64,000 bases of DNA, from contig NZ_FNRD01000006.1 of NCBI RefSeq assembly GCF_900107635.1, positions 186,001 through 250,000 on the forward strand, given 5' to 3'. Shown one piece after another: positions 35,088 to 44,919 of this stretch. The notes below the pieces were generated by a model. That model was not told the origin of the DNA and searched no databases. It worked only from the letters and a program-made list of their open reading frames with translations. The stretch is from Flavobacterium gillisiae (GTDB lineage: Bacteria > Bacteroidota > Bacteroidia > Flavobacteriales > Flavobacteriaceae). The position numbers and the translations under genes were made by a program. How positions within the stretch are numbered: position 1 is the first letter of the stretch; each line of letters starts with the position of its first letter.

Positions 35088-36455
35088 CTAAATAGTACTA
35101 TCTGGTTTATAACCAAAGTAAGGCATGGATTGCTCTTTAAAAACAACCCCATATTCTTCTAATTCTTTCAATATTGGCAAATACACTTCTTTACGAATAG
35201 GAAGTTGCACTCCAGGCGTAGTGATTTTCCCGTTTAAAATAAGTAAGGTCGCCATTGCCACCGGCAGACCAACTGTTTTTGCCATGGCTGTATAAGTCTG
35301 ATCTTCCCCAATACACACCATTTTAGAATCGATTTGTTTTTTAGCACCATCCAATTCGTATCCGAATTTATGGTACATCACTATCATATCCTTATCGTCT
35401 GATTCTAAAGTCCACTTATCACTTAATATTTTTTCCAATATTTGTGCTGGCGTACCATTTTTAAGACCAACTATTTTTTTGTTATTGAATAAATCCAATT
35501 CCAAAAGTTTATCCCACATAATATCATCTTGATCTATTTTTAAAATCAAGCGTGTCTTAATTTCAACTGAATCTGTAGGGTGATAAGGCAAGAATGAATT
35601 TACAAATTGTCGGTAGCTCATGTTTTCAGAGTCTTCCATAACATAACTGTCATCCGTCATTCCTAACTGAACAAACATATTCCATGCTTTCGAAAACCCA
35701 ACACGACGAATAGTACCTCTATATAAGGTCAATACGTCATCTAAACCATATACACTTCTATATTTCAACGAATCTCTATTAGAATAGGCCTCAAAACGGC
35801 CATAATCTTCGACTTTAAGAAATTCTGTTCTTCTAAATAAATTACAATACGGGATATACTTATAAGTCCCTTCTTGAATAAACTTAGCTGCACCACCTTG
35901 TCCAGCAAGCACAACATTACGGGGAGCCCAAGTGAATTTATAATTCCAAAGATTAGTATCTGACTCCGGAGCTACAAGACCTCCGCAGAAGGATTCGAAT
36001 AAAAGCATCTTTCCACCTTTATCACTTATTTCATCAATGATTTTCATGGCGCTCATGTGATCAACTCCGGGATCGAGACCAATTTCATTCATGAAAATCA
36101 AATTATTTTCCTTTACAGCTTCATCTAGCTCCTGCATAGCATCACTAACGTAAGAAGCCGTAACCAAGTTTTTTTTATAAACAACGCAATCTCTGGCTAC
36201 CTCAATATGCAAATGAGCCGGCAACATCGAGATAACGATGTCAGCTTTTTCAATCGCCTCTTTTCTTTGATTGGTATCAAAAATATCTAAAGCTATTGCA
36301 GTCGCGTTGGGATGGTTGTTCGTTTTCTTTTGGGCTAAAGCCAATGATAAATCACCAATGACAAGATGTAAGTTCTCTTTTTCTGATTTATTTAAAAGAT
36401 ATTGTATCAAAGATGATGCTGATCTACCTGCTCCTATAATTAAAATGACTCTCAT
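35088..36455 (-). CDS. saccharopine dehydrogenase family protein (Lys9-like)
   Basis: 455 residues, cytoplasmic. The N-terminus is an NAD(P) Rossmann fold ('VILIIGAGRSASSLIQYLL'), followed by 'NEIGLDPGVDHMSA' and 'SFCGGLVAPESD', typical of the saccharopine dehydrogenase catalytic/C-terminal region (Lys9/LYS1 class). The length matches the dehydrogenase rather than the bifunctional AASS. In bacteria it may act in lysine degradation or on a related amino acid. It is a single gene with a well-formed promoter. Confidence 0.88.
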   Translation of the reverse strand: MRVILIIGAGRSASSLIQYLLNKSEKENLHLVIGDLSLALAQKKTNNHPNATAIALDIFDTNQRKEAIEKADIVISMLPAHLHIEVARDCVVYKKNLVTASYVSDAMQELDEAVKENNLIFMNEIGLDPGVDHMSAMKIIDEISDKGGKMLLFESFCGGLVAPESDTNLWNYKFTWAPRNVVLAGQGGAAKFIQEGTYKYIPYCNLFRRTEFLKVEDYGRFEAYSNRDSLKYRSVYGLDDVLTLYRGTIRRVGFSKAWNMFVQLGMTDDSYVMEDSENMSYRQFVNSFLPYHPTDSVEIKTRLILKIDQDDIMWDKLLELDLFNNKKIVGLKNGTPAQILEKILSDKWTLESDDKDMIVMYHKFGYELDGAKKQIDSKMVCIGEDQTYTAMAKTVGLPVAMATLLILNGKITTPGVQLPIRKEVYLPILKELEEYGVVFKEQSMPYFGYKPDSTI

Positions 36456-36474
36456 ATGTTATATAAATATAACA

Positions 36475-36505
36475 CAAATATATAAAATTGTTGTATTTAT
36501 AACAA
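36475..36505 (-). promoter_or_regulatory. promoter of the saccharopine dehydrogenase-like gene
   Basis: On the minus strand TTG (36505-36503), 20 nt, TATATTTG (36482-36475), placing the transcript start about 13 bp before the ATG. Full match to the flavobacterial pattern. Confidence 0.65.
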
Positions 36506-36663
36506 CTAGTCCTTGTTAAAAACCTAACTATGTTGTCAACAAAATAAAAAAACACCTGTATTTCGACTTGTCTCTAAATAAAAAGTCCAAACATAATAAT
36601 CAAAAAATCTTTTATTTCAGCCTGATAAGAAATACTTTTACAAAGAAAAAAAATATCCAATAA

Positions 36664-37062
36664 ATGAAAAATAAATTAATTTCAACAGGAGCTCTTTTGG
36701 GCATGATAGCGATAATATTAGGCGCATTTGGAGCGCATGCCCTAAAAAAAGTGCTGCTACCTGAACAACTGATTACTTTTGAAACTGGAGTACGCTATCA
36801 AATGTACCACGCGTTGTTTTTAATCTTTATTGGAATGTTAAATGACCTAAGTGAAAAAGCGAAGAAAATCATCAATTATTTGGTCATTTTTGGTGTGATT
36901 TTATTTTCTGGATCCATATATTTATTGGCCACAAACACCCTAACTTCCTTTGATTTTAAAATTATCGGTTTTCTAACTCCTATCGGCGGACTCCTACTAA
37001 TACTGGCCTGGAGTGTATTGCTGTTAAACTTTTTGAAGAAAAAACCAACAAAAATTCGATAA
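36664..37062 (+). CDS. DUF423 family membrane protein (YgdD-like)
   Basis: 132 residues, four membrane helices, beginning with 'GALLGMIAIILGAFGAHALK' (the conserved GAFGAHALK block) and continuing with 'TGVRYQMYHALFL', both signatures of DUF423. The biochemical role of this inner-membrane family is not established. It is 69 bp ahead of pckA, co-directional. Confidence 0.9.
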   Translation: MKNKLISTGALLGMIAIILGAFGAHALKKVLLPEQLITFETGVRYQMYHALFLIFIGMLNDLSEKAKKIINYLVIFGVILFSGSIYLLATNTLTSFDFKIIGFLTPIGGLLLILAWSVLLLNFLKKKPTKIR

Positions 37063-37088
37063 TTAAATCGTATCTAAAATATTAGCTT

Positions 37089-37096
37089 TACTTTTG
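37089..37096 (+). promoter_or_regulatory. -7 promoter element of pckA
   Basis: TACTTTTG matches TAnnTTTG and lies 35 bp before the pckA start. No TTG was found at the expected distance. Confidence 0.45.
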
Positions 37097-37131
37097 CATT
37101 CGAATAATTTAACTTCACAATACATAATTTC

Positions 37132-38733
37132 ATGAATAATAACACACCGTTTACGAAATCGATTGCGCTAAATGACTTAGGAATCGAAAACGCAAAGATT
37201 CATTATCAATTATCAGCCAACGAATTGCACGACATGACCATCGCGTCAGGTCAAGGGGTCGAAAGTTCGACTGGTGCACTAGCAATTAACACTGGGGAAT
37301 TCACAGGACGCTCACCTTTAGATCGATTTATCGTAAAAGATAGCGTTACTGAGAACCAAGTTTGGTGGGGAAAAGTAAATATTCCTTTTGAATCTACCGC
37401 TTTTGACGCATTGTACAAAAAAGTAACTACTTACTTATCTAACAAAGAAGTATTCGTAAGAGATTCTTATGTATGTGCTGACCCTAAATACAGATTAAAT
37501 GTTCGCGTAGTAACTGAGACAGCTTGGGCAAATTTATTTTGTTACAATATGTTTTTGAGACCTGACGAAAGCGAGTTAGAGAACTTCACACCAGAATGGA
37601 CCGTTATGTGCGTTCCTAGTTTTATGGCAGATCCAGCTATAGACGGAACACGTCAAAGTAATTTTGCCATTCTAGATTTTACAAAAAAAATAGCATTGAT
37701 TGGTGGAACTGGCTACACTGGAGAAATGAAAAAAGGAATTTTCTCAGCACTTAATTTCATCCTTCCTGTTGACAAAAATACGTTACCAATGCACTGTAGT
37801 GCAAATGTAGGTAACAATGGAGACACAGCAATTTTCTTTGGATTATCAGGAACTGGAAAAACAACTTTATCAGCAGATCCAAAAAGAAAATTGATTGGTG
37901 ATGACGAACATGGATGGACAAGCGAAAATACTGTTTTCAATTTTGAAGGTGGATGTTATGCTAAAGTGGTGAATCTTTCTGAAGAAAACGAACCAGATAT
38001 CTTTAGAGCAATTAAAAAGGGAGCCATTTTAGAAAATGTTATTTTTAAAGAGGGAACCAATGAAGTTGACTTCGAGGATGTTTCTATCACGCCTAATACA
38101 AGAGTAAGTTACCCAATTTATCATATTGATAATATTCAACCAGGATCTATTGGGAAAAACCCTAAAAACATATTTTTCCTTACGGCAGATTCTTTCGGGA
38201 TTCTACCTCCTATTTCAAGATTAACTCCAGGACAAGCTGCATACCACTTTATCTCAGGATATACTGCAAAAGTTGCCGGAACAGAAGCTGGAGTAACAGA
38301 ACCTCAACCTAATTTCTCTGCATGTTTTGGAGCGCCATTTATGCCACTTCACCCAACAAGATATGCTGAAATGTTGAGTAAAAAAATTCAAGAAGTTGAC
38401 GTAAAAGTATGGTTAATCAACACGGGGTGGACCGGTGGAGCTTACGGAACTGGTACAAGAATGAAATTAAAATACACTCGTGCCATGATTACCGCTGCTT
38501 TAAACGGTGAACTAGACACAGTAGATTATAAAAACCATGTTGTCTTTGGAATAGCAATTCCACAAGAATGCCCTGACGTACCTAGCGAAATTTTAAATCC
38601 TAGAAACACTTGGGAAGACAAAGATTTATACGATCAAAAAGCAATAGAATTAGGAAAGAAATTTAAAGCTAATTTTGCCAAATTTGAAGAGTTTGCGAAT
38701 GCCGAAATTATGGCAGGAGCACCAAATGCATAA
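37132..38733 (+). CDS. pckA: phosphoenolpyruvate carboxykinase (ATP)
   Basis: 533 residues, cytoplasmic. The P-loop (kinase-1a) is 'GLSGTGKTTLSADPKR' and the kinase-2 motif is 'LIGDDEHGW', followed by 'ENTVFNFEGGCYAK', all diagnostic of ATP-dependent PEPCK. It converts oxaloacetate and ATP to PEP, CO2 and ADP, the first step of gluconeogenesis. Length is as expected. It is a single gene with a strong terminator immediately downstream. Confidence 0.97.
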   Translation: MNNNTPFTKSIALNDLGIENAKIHYQLSANELHDMTIASGQGVESSTGALAINTGEFTGRSPLDRFIVKDSVTENQVWWGKVNIPFESTAFDALYKKVTTYLSNKEVFVRDSYVCADPKYRLNVRVVTETAWANLFCYNMFLRPDESELENFTPEWTVMCVPSFMADPAIDGTRQSNFAILDFTKKIALIGGTGYTGEMKKGIFSALNFILPVDKNTLPMHCSANVGNNGDTAIFFGLSGTGKTTLSADPKRKLIGDDEHGWTSENTVFNFEGGCYAKVVNLSEENEPDIFRAIKKGAILENVIFKEGTNEVDFEDVSITPNTRVSYPIYHIDNIQPGSIGKNPKNIFFLTADSFGILPPISRLTPGQAAYHFISGYTAKVAGTEAGVTEPQPNFSACFGAPFMPLHPTRYAEMLSKKIQEVDVKVWLINTGWTGGAYGTGTRMKLKYTRAMITAALNGELDTVDYKNHVVFGIAIPQECPDVPSEILNPRNTWEDKDLYDQKAIELGKKFKANFAKFEEFANAEIMAGAPNA

Positions 38734-38755
38734 GTTAATTATAATTCAAAAAAAG

Positions 38756-38790
38756 AAAAGAGCTGTTCCCATGGAACAGCTCTTTTTGAT
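38756..38790 (+). terminator. terminator of pckA
   Basis: AAAAGAGCTGTTCC (38756-38769) pairs perfectly with GGAACAGCTCTTTT (38773-38786) around a 3-nt loop, followed by further T. Starts 22 bp after the stop. Confidence 0.92.
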
Positions 38791-38888
38791 TTTAAGAACT
38801 TCTTAACTAAAAACAAATGAGCGTTTTACAATAGTATTGATTTTTTGGCGTTAAATTTGCAATCATCATTCAATCAAAAAAATCAATC

Positions 38889-39989
38889 ATGTTAAAACAA
38901 TTCTTCATCCTCTGCTCAGGAGCTGACAATGACATCTTGGAAGGCTGTTCTCAAGGCGAACAAACTAAATACGCAGGAATTGGCGCTACCGTTTTCTTTA
39001 CCGCTGTCATGGCCTTTATCGCTAGTGCTTATGCTTTATTTACTGTTTTCGACAGCGTATATCCAGCCCTATTTTTTGGACTAGTATGGAGTTTACTCAT
39101 TTTCAATCTGGATCGCTTCATTGTTTCTACTATTCGAAAAAGAGATAAGTTCGGAAGTGAGTTTCTACAAGCTACACCTCGAATTATTCTGGCTATTATC
39201 ATTGCCATCGTAATATCGAAGCCATTGGAAATTAAAATATTCGAGAAAGAAATCAATACCGTTTTATTGAAAGAGAAAAACGCTATGGCACTCGAAAACA
39301 AAAAAGAAGTGGCTAACTACTTCAAATCAGATTTAGATAAAAACAAGACCGAAATAGCAAGCTTAAAATCGGATATTTCTAAAAAAGAAAACGAAGTTAA
39401 CAGCTTGTATGAAACCTACATCACAGAAGCTGAAGGAACAAAAGGCACGCTAAAACTTGGCAAAGGCCCCGTTTTTAAGGATAAAATAGCCAAGCACAAT
39501 CTTGCTTCCGCTCAACTAGATACAATTCGAAAAAACAACTTGGCAAAAATTGCCGAAAAGGAAAAAACGGCAGCTCTACTGCAAGCCGATTTAGACAAAA
39601 AACTAACCGACACACAACCTATAATCGATGGATTTGACGGTTTGATGGCGCGTATAAACGCCCTGAACAAATTGCCTTCTCTTCCTTCCTTATTTATCAT
39701 GTTGTTGTTTTTAGCCATTGAAACATCTCCTATTATCGCTAAATTACTATCTCCAAAAGGCGAATACGATTTTAAACTGGAAGATTTAGAAACGGCTTTA
39801 AAAGCAACTATAGAACAAGACAAATACCAACGCAATTTATTAGTTAAAACAAGTGCCGCTATGCACGACAAAGTATATGAAGATATTGCTCAAGACAAAA
39901 ATCTATATGATTTACAGCGCAAGAAAGCGACCGAATTGCTAGAATTACAAGCACACAATTTTGTAGAAAAACAAAAGAGAACTTTATAA
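38889..39989 (+). CDS. DUF4407 membrane protein
   Basis: 366 residues. Three N-terminal membrane segments ('GIGATVFFTAVMAFIASAYA', then the two segments about 60-80 and 100-120), a charged coiled coil (about 130-260), a fourth segment ('LFIMLLFLAIETSPIIAKLL') and a C-terminal helical region. The order and the 'FNLDRFIVST' motif identify DUF4407, whose function is unknown. A -7-like TAAATTTG lies at 38852-38859. It is convergent with the aminotransferase fusion. Confidence 0.85.
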   Translation: MLKQFFILCSGADNDILEGCSQGEQTKYAGIGATVFFTAVMAFIASAYALFTVFDSVYPALFFGLVWSLLIFNLDRFIVSTIRKRDKFGSEFLQATPRIILAIIIAIVISKPLEIKIFEKEINTVLLKEKNAMALENKKEVANYFKSDLDKNKTEIASLKSDISKKENEVNSLYETYITEAEGTKGTLKLGKGPVFKDKIAKHNLASAQLDTIRKNNLAKIAEKEKTAALLQADLDKKLTDTQPIIDGFDGLMARINALNKLPSLPSLFIMLLFLAIETSPIIAKLLSPKGEYDFKLEDLETALKATIEQDKYQRNLLVKTSAAMHDKVYEDIAQDKNLYDLQRKKATELLELQAHNFVEKQKRTL

Positions 39990-40099
39990 AGATACGGCAG
40001 CCCCAAAATGCCGCCTTCTCCACTATCATACTTAATTATAACACCCTCGATTATACGATTTAAAATGTAAATTTATAAATCATTCAGGAATATAATAAT

Positions 40100-42400
40100 T
40101 TATAATTCTCCAAGAACTACATTTAGATTATCTACAAATTCGTCCGCATTTTGTTTACTAAAAATGATCGGAGGTTTAATTTTCAAGACATTATACAAAG
40201 GCCCGTCAGTGCTGATAAAGAAACCGCGTTCTTTCATTTTTTCCACAATAGTATCTATTTCAGGAACAGCGGGTTCCAAAGTAATTCTATCTCTCACAAG
40301 TTCAACTCCAACAAACAATCCGTTACCACGAACGTCACCTATGATATCGTAATTCGGTTTTAATTCCGCTAATCTATTTACTAAATAATTCCCAACTTCA
40401 AGCGCATTCTTCTGTAATTCTTCTTCTTCGATTACCTGTAAAACCGCTAATCCAGTTGCCATAGATACCGGGTTTCCACCAAAAGTATTGAAGTATTCCA
40501 TGCCATTATTGAAAGCATCTGCAATTTCTCTAGTAGTGACAACAGCCGCTAATGGATGTCCATTTCCGATTGGCTTGCCCAGCACCACTATGTCCGGTAC
40601 AACATCCTGTAATTCAAAACCCCAGAATTTCTCACCCACACGACCAAATCCAACTTGAACCTCGTCTGCAATGCAAATCCCTCCTGCATTTCGCACTTTG
40701 GAATATACCTCTTTTAGATAATTAGGGGGCAAGGCGATTTGACCTCCAACTCCTAGTAAGGTTTCACAAATAAATGCCGCTGGTTTTTTTGATTCCGTTG
40801 CCAATGATTCTATGATGCGATCAACGTCTTTAGCATATTTTTCTCCAGCTTCTGCGTCTCTATATTTGAATTCACCGCGGTACATGTCTGGGTTTTGCGC
40901 TTTATGTATGTATGGCATTTTTCCAAAACCCCCTTTGCCATCAAATTTATATGGACTCATTTCTATCGCGGTAGTTGAAGTTCCGTGATAAGCATGATCG
41001 AGAACAATTACATCTTTTTGTTTGGTAAAATGGCGGCTCATCCTAATAGCAAGGTCATTAGCTTCACTACCAGAATTAGTAAAATAACACACTGCTAATT
41101 CCTTAGGAAGCAAAGCTGTCAATTCCTTTGCATATTTAATAATATTATCATTAAGGTACCGCGTATTTGTGTTTAATGTAGCAATTTGCTTTTGCATTGC
41201 TTTCACTACCGTAGGATGGCAATGCCCTACATGACTCACATTATTCACACAATCCAGAAACGTATTTCCTTGGTCATCATACAAATATTGAAGCGCTCCT
41301 TTGTCAATTTTTACTTTCTTTGTGTAACTAATGCTTAAATTCTTCCCGATATATAGCTGCCTTTCCTTTAGTATCAACTCGTGGTTATCAGAGGAGTCTA
41401 TCAATCCTGAAAATCCACAAGCAAGTCTAAATTCGTGGTGTGCTTTTAAAGGATTGATTCGAATAAGTCGATGCATCAAGTTCCAGGCTGGCTTTTCGGT
41501 AATAAAATGATGCTCATTAACACTGTCCAATGAAGAATTATAAGCTGATTGACACAAGCTGATACAAAACCTACCGGCAATCAAGTAATATAACAGCGAA
41601 ACTTCTAGCTCTGTTAAAACCATTTTTTCATGGTAGCCTTTTACCATTTCCACAGCCATTTCAAGCGGTTTTTCACTGTCAAGCATCGCATAAGCGCAAG
41701 CAATCGCTAAATTATTTATTAATGAAGTATGGACCATATCGCCAAAATCAATTAAACCAGTAACAGCATCGCCATTGACCAAAACATTGTAATCATTAGC
41801 GTCATTATGAATCGTAGCGGTTCTAAGCGACGAGATATGTGGTGTCACTTCTGTTTCAAATTGCATTAAGAAATAGCCAACCAATCGTCTGTTTTCATGT
41901 GATTTAATACAATGTAGATTTCTTCTTGAATCTAAGGTGTTCTTTATATCCCATTCATAATGGCGGCCTGCTGCAGGGTGTTTGAAATCTTTTAAAACAG
42001 TATCCATTTCGCCTAAAAAACGCCCTAAATTGCGAGCTAGAGCGGCTGATTTACTATTTTGATTTACCCAAAAAACCCCTTCCAGATAACTCAGCAATCG
42101 ATAGTAGTACTTAGTTCCTTCAACAATAATTTGACCGATATCCTCGCTTACTTCTGTAGCTATATAATGCTGAAATTTTTCAGACAAACCGCTTTTAGAC
42201 AGCAGTTTCACCATTTGTACCTGCGCATCTAGAAAGTAAGGATTGTGTTCTTCGGTGGCTATTTTTAAAATATATTTTTTATCAGACGAATCTGTCAGCA
42301 AAAAATTAAGTTCATCATATCCATTCAATATCTTGCAGCTCACATCCATCTTATATTGTTCTTGGATTAGAGTAGTTATAAATGATTCGGTAAATATCAT
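40100..42400 (-). CDS. fusion: aminoglycoside-phosphotransferase-like kinase plus class III aminotransferase
   Basis: 766 residues, cytoplasmic. Residues of about 1-300 are an APH/choline-kinase-like fold with '[15 protein letters not shown]' (Brenner motif) and '[11 protein letters not shown]' (metal-binding Asp). Residues of about 350-766 are a PLP-dependent class III aminotransferase with '[16 protein letters not shown]' and PLP Lys609 in '[13 protein letters not shown]'. The second half resembles AGXT2L/ethanolamine-phosphate phospho-lyase. A kinase that phosphorylates an amino alcohol followed by a PLP phospho-lyase would be a self-contained pathway. Larger relatives carry an M23 peptidase domain between the two; it is absent here. 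Confidence 0.85.
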   Translation of the reverse strand: MIFTESFITTLIQEQYKMDVSCKILNGYDELNFLLTDSSDKKYILKIATEEHNPYFLDAQVQMVKLLSKSGLSEKFQHYIATEVSEDIGQIIVEGTKYYYRLLSYLEGVFWVNQNSKSAALARNLGRFLGEMDTVLKDFKHPAAGRHYEWDIKNTLDSRRNLHCIKSHENRRLVGYFLMQFETEVTPHISSLRTATIHNDANDYNVLVNGDAVTGLIDFGDMVHTSLINNLAIACAYAMLDSEKPLEMAVEMVKGYHEKMVLTELEVSLLYYLIAGRFCISLCQSAYNSSLDSVNEHHFITEKPAWNLMHRLIRINPLKAHHEFRLACGFSGLIDSSDNHELILKERQLYIGKNLSISYTKKVKIDKGALQYLYDDQGNTFLDCVNNVSHVGHCHPTVVKAMQKQIATLNTNTRYLNDNIIKYAKELTALLPKELAVCYFTNSGSEANDLAIRMSRHFTKQKDVIVLDHAYHGTSTTAIEMSPYKFDGKGGFGKMPYIHKAQNPDMYRGEFKYRDAEAGEKYAKDVDRIIESLATESKKPAAFICETLLGVGGQIALPPNYLKEVYSKVRNAGGICIADEVQVGFGRVGEKFWGFELQDVVPDIVVLGKPIGNGHPLAAVVTTREIADAFNNGMEYFNTFGGNPVSMATGLAVLQVIEEEELQKNALEVGNYLVNRLAELKPNYDIIGDVRGNGLFVGVELVRDRITLEPAVPEIDTIVEKMKERGFFISTDGPLYNVLKIKPPIIFSKQNADEFVDNLNVVLGEL

Positions 42401-42468
42401 AATAATAGTTTTGATTAATCGTCTTGTATTATTTGCAGCAGATTTTCGCTTAAACGTAAAATAAATTA

Positions 42469-43770
42469 CTAAGAAGTCGCCTTTCTAATTCGTTCTTCAA
42501 TGTCATCAATCTCAATAGGCATAGCTTCCGAAAGATTGATATTTCCATCCTCAGTGATCAAATAATCGTTTTCTAAACGACAACCAATTCCTTCCTCATG
42601 AATATAAATTCCTGGTTCGCAAGTAAGCACCATTCCTTTTTCGAAGACACGAGAATATAGCCCCACATCATGCACATCCAACCCAAGGTGATGCGCCGTT
42701 CCATGCATGAAGTATTTTTTGTAAACCGGCGTGTCTGGATTTTGATTTGCTATTTCATCTACAGTAATTAACTTTAACTTCACTAACTCTTTTTCAACCA
42801 ACTCGGCCATTTGCTTTTCATAATTAACAGACAAAACTCCAGGCTTTAATAGCTTTGATCCTTCTTTCAAACAATGCAAAACCGACTCATACACTTCTCG
42901 TTGACGAGGGGAAAAACTACCGTTTACGGGAATACATCTAGTAGTATCAGAATTGTAATTCCCGTAACAAACTCCAAAATCTACTAAAACCATATCCCCG
43001 TCTTTACATACAGCATCGTTAGAGTTGTAATGTAAAGCACAGGCATTTTTACCCGAAGCTACAATAGGCTTAAAGGCATGACGCGTTGCTCCGTTTTTCA
43101 CTAATTGATAGGTTAATTCAGCCTCTAACTCATACTCTTTTACATTGGGTTTAATTGCATTTAAGACACCTTCAAACCCTTTTATACTAATCCCTACCGC
43201 CTCTTTGATAAGAGCTATTTCCTCTTCTGATTTTATAGGACGAAGCTCCCTAGTGATTTTGGCTACTCTATCGTACTGATGCAATGGGTACTTCTCTTTA
43301 CACCATTGAATTAAGCGATCCTGCCTAGTTGTCATATCTGCTGTACCTCGTTTTACGTGCTCATTATGCCCCAAATAAAACGTATCTGCTTCAAAGGCAA
43401 AAAGCTGTAAGGTTTTCTCCATCTCATGCGTCCACTTCACATTTTTTACTCCCGAAATAGTAGAGACTTCTTCTTTTGTCAAGAAATCACCATCCCATAT
43501 TTTGCTTTGCTCGTTTACTTCCTTTACGAACAAGACCTCTCTGTTTTCTTCTTTGAAAGCATCCGGGTAAAGAACCAAAACGGTTTCGTCTTGATCGACT
43601 CCTGACAAATAAAATAAGTCGTTGTTTTGGGCAAAACCCATTACATCATCAGCATTATTAGGCATAACATCATTAGAAGACAGAATAGCAATGCTATTAC
43701 CATTCATTTTTTCGGCAAACCGCTTTCTGTTTGCAACAAATAAGGAAGAAGGAATCGTTTTATATCGCAT
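42469..43770 (-). CDS. Xaa-Pro aminopeptidase (aminopeptidase P, M24B)
   Basis: 433 residues, cytoplasmic. An N-terminal creatinase-like domain (about 1-170) is followed by the pita-bread fold with metal ligands in 'VLVDFGVCYGNYNSDTTR', 'HGTAHHLGLDVHD' and 'LTCEPGIYI...EGIGCRLEND'. It removes N-terminal residues before proline. Length is normal. It is 68 bp upstream of the APH-aminotransferase gene on the same strand and may be co-transcribed. Confidence 0.92.
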   Translation of the reverse strand: MRYKTIPSSLFVANRKRFAEKMNGNSIAILSSNDVMPNNADDVMGFAQNNDLFYLSGVDQDETVLVLYPDAFKEENREVLFVKEVNEQSKIWDGDFLTKEEVSTISGVKNVKWTHEMEKTLQLFAFEADTFYLGHNEHVKRGTADMTTRQDRLIQWCKEKYPLHQYDRVAKITRELRPIKSEEEIALIKEAVGISIKGFEGVLNAIKPNVKEYELEAELTYQLVKNGATRHAFKPIVASGKNACALHYNSNDAVCKDGDMVLVDFGVCYGNYNSDTTRCIPVNGSFSPRQREVYESVLHCLKEGSKLLKPGVLSVNYEKQMAELVEKELVKLKLITVDEIANQNPDTPVYKKYFMHGTAHHLGLDVHDVGLYSRVFEKGMVLTCEPGIYIHEEGIGCRLENDYLITEDGNINLSEAMPIEIDDIEERIRKATS

Positions 43771-43976
43771 ATTTTTATAATTGAAAGATTTTGATTAAAA
43801 CAGAAAATGATCGTTCAGAGATATATTTAACTCCGAATCATGCTGTCTATTAATCATTAGAAAAATTAAAAGCATTGATAAATTCTCTCAAAATGAGATA
43901 AATTACCCCACGCAATAAAAGTATAAAAATATGCGACAACCTTTATAGAAAAGCAGCAGAGAACTTTATAATATTA

Positions 43977-44014
43977 AAAAAGGTCAAGTGATAAAATTAT
44001 CACTTGACCTTTTT
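43977..44014. terminator. terminator of the PH/SHOCT gene
   Basis: AAAAAGGTCAAGTGATAA (43977-43994) pairs perfectly with TTATCACTTGACCTTTTT (43997-44014); an 18-bp stem with A/T-rich ends, so it can act on both strands. It lies 20 bp beyond the stop of the minus-strand gene. Confidence 0.9.
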
Positions 44015-44033
44015 ACTTTGTGTATAAGTTGTA

Positions 44034-44744
44034 TTACATAAAGCTTAGAATCTCTTTTTTATAAGCGTCATATTCTCCTTGAAGAATTAAACCGTTATCT
44101 AATAGTTTTTTATAATTCTGTAATTTTTCAAACAACTCATCTTGAGATAACCCAGCAAAACCACTTTCTTTTGCAGTCTCTGAATGAGTCTCAAAATCGT
44201 CGTTCTTAATAGGTAAAGGCGGCGGAGTACTAGGCATTATCTCCATAAAACTAGTTACTTCCTCTGTTTCCATTTCTTCAATAATCTCAAAGTCATCAGT
44301 TGCATCAACTAAAACTTCTTCCATAACCATGGCATTTGAAACCGCACCGTTTTTCAGAATATCCAACTGCTCCTTTGCGTAAGTAAAAATTTTTCTTGCT
44401 TGAATTTTCGGAATATAATCGATGGAAACCGCCATATCTGTCTTAGTCGAAAATGAAAACTCTGACCCTAAAATATTCTCTTTAACAAAAGTACCTTCAA
44501 TTTGATCCCAGGTATAATCTGTAAAATCCATTGAAAGCCCTAGGTTTTTAGGTTGACAAATAATTATACGCTTGTTTGTCATAACAATACTGTCAGGAAA
44601 AACGGTAAGCGCCGGTTTTTTCTGAACCGCTATATATCCAATCTCTTCATTCTTCATCAATAGATCATCAAGCTTTGAAGTGATTTTTTCAATAGCTTTA
44701 GGATCTTGTTCCTCGTTTAAAAATTTCTTGATTTGTTCTTTCAT
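44034..44744 (-). CDS. PH-domain plus SHOCT-domain protein
   Basis: 236 residues from the ATG at 44744; an ATG at 44783 would add 13 residues. Residues of about 25-130 read as a bacterial PH-like beta domain ('FPDSIVMTNKRIIICQPK', 'DYTWDQIEG'). A Pro/Glu-rich linker follows ('STPPPLP'), and the last 35 residues are a SHOCT motif ('LSQDELFEKLQNYKKLLDNG'). SHOCT segments mediate oligomerisation. No membrane segment. Role unknown, possibly membrane-associated scaffold. Promoter and terminator are both well formed, so it is a single-gene unit. Confidence 0.75.
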   Translation of the reverse strand: MKEQIKKFLNEEQDPKAIEKITSKLDDLLMKNEEIGYIAVQKKPALTVFPDSIVMTNKRIIICQPKNLGLSMDFTDYTWDQIEGTFVKENILGSEFSFSTKTDMAVSIDYIPKIQARKIFTYAKEQLDILKNGAVSNAMVMEEVLVDATDDFEIIEEMETEEVTSFMEIMPSTPPPLPIKNDDFETHSETAKESGFAGLSQDELFEKLQNYKKLLDNGLILQGEYDAYKKEILSFM

Positions 44745-44799
44745 GTTGTACTGAACTTTATTATTCTGAGCTTTATGCAGCAACTTTGTTTTTCTTGTA

Positions 44800-44832
44800 C
44801 AAAAGTAATACCAAATTACTATATATGGACAA
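44800..44832 (-). promoter_or_regulatory. promoter of the PH/SHOCT gene
   Basis: On the minus strand TTG (44832-44830), 22 nt, TACTTTTG (44807-44800). Predicted transcript start near 44793, giving a leader of about 50 nt to the ATG at 44744. Confidence 0.6.
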
Positions 44833-44856
44833 GCCTGTTTTATTTTTTAACTTAAA

Positions 44857-44888
44857 CAAAAAAAGATTACGCTATTAAAACGTAATCT
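44857..44888 (-). terminator. terminator of the receiver-GT2 fusion gene
   Basis: AGATTACG (44864-44871) pairs with CGTAATCT (44881-44888); on the minus strand the stem is followed by a T run (44863-44857). It lies 32 bp beyond the stop. Confidence 0.7.
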
Positions 44889-44919
44889 CTCCTGAAATTT
44901 ATAAATCTATAAAAACTAT

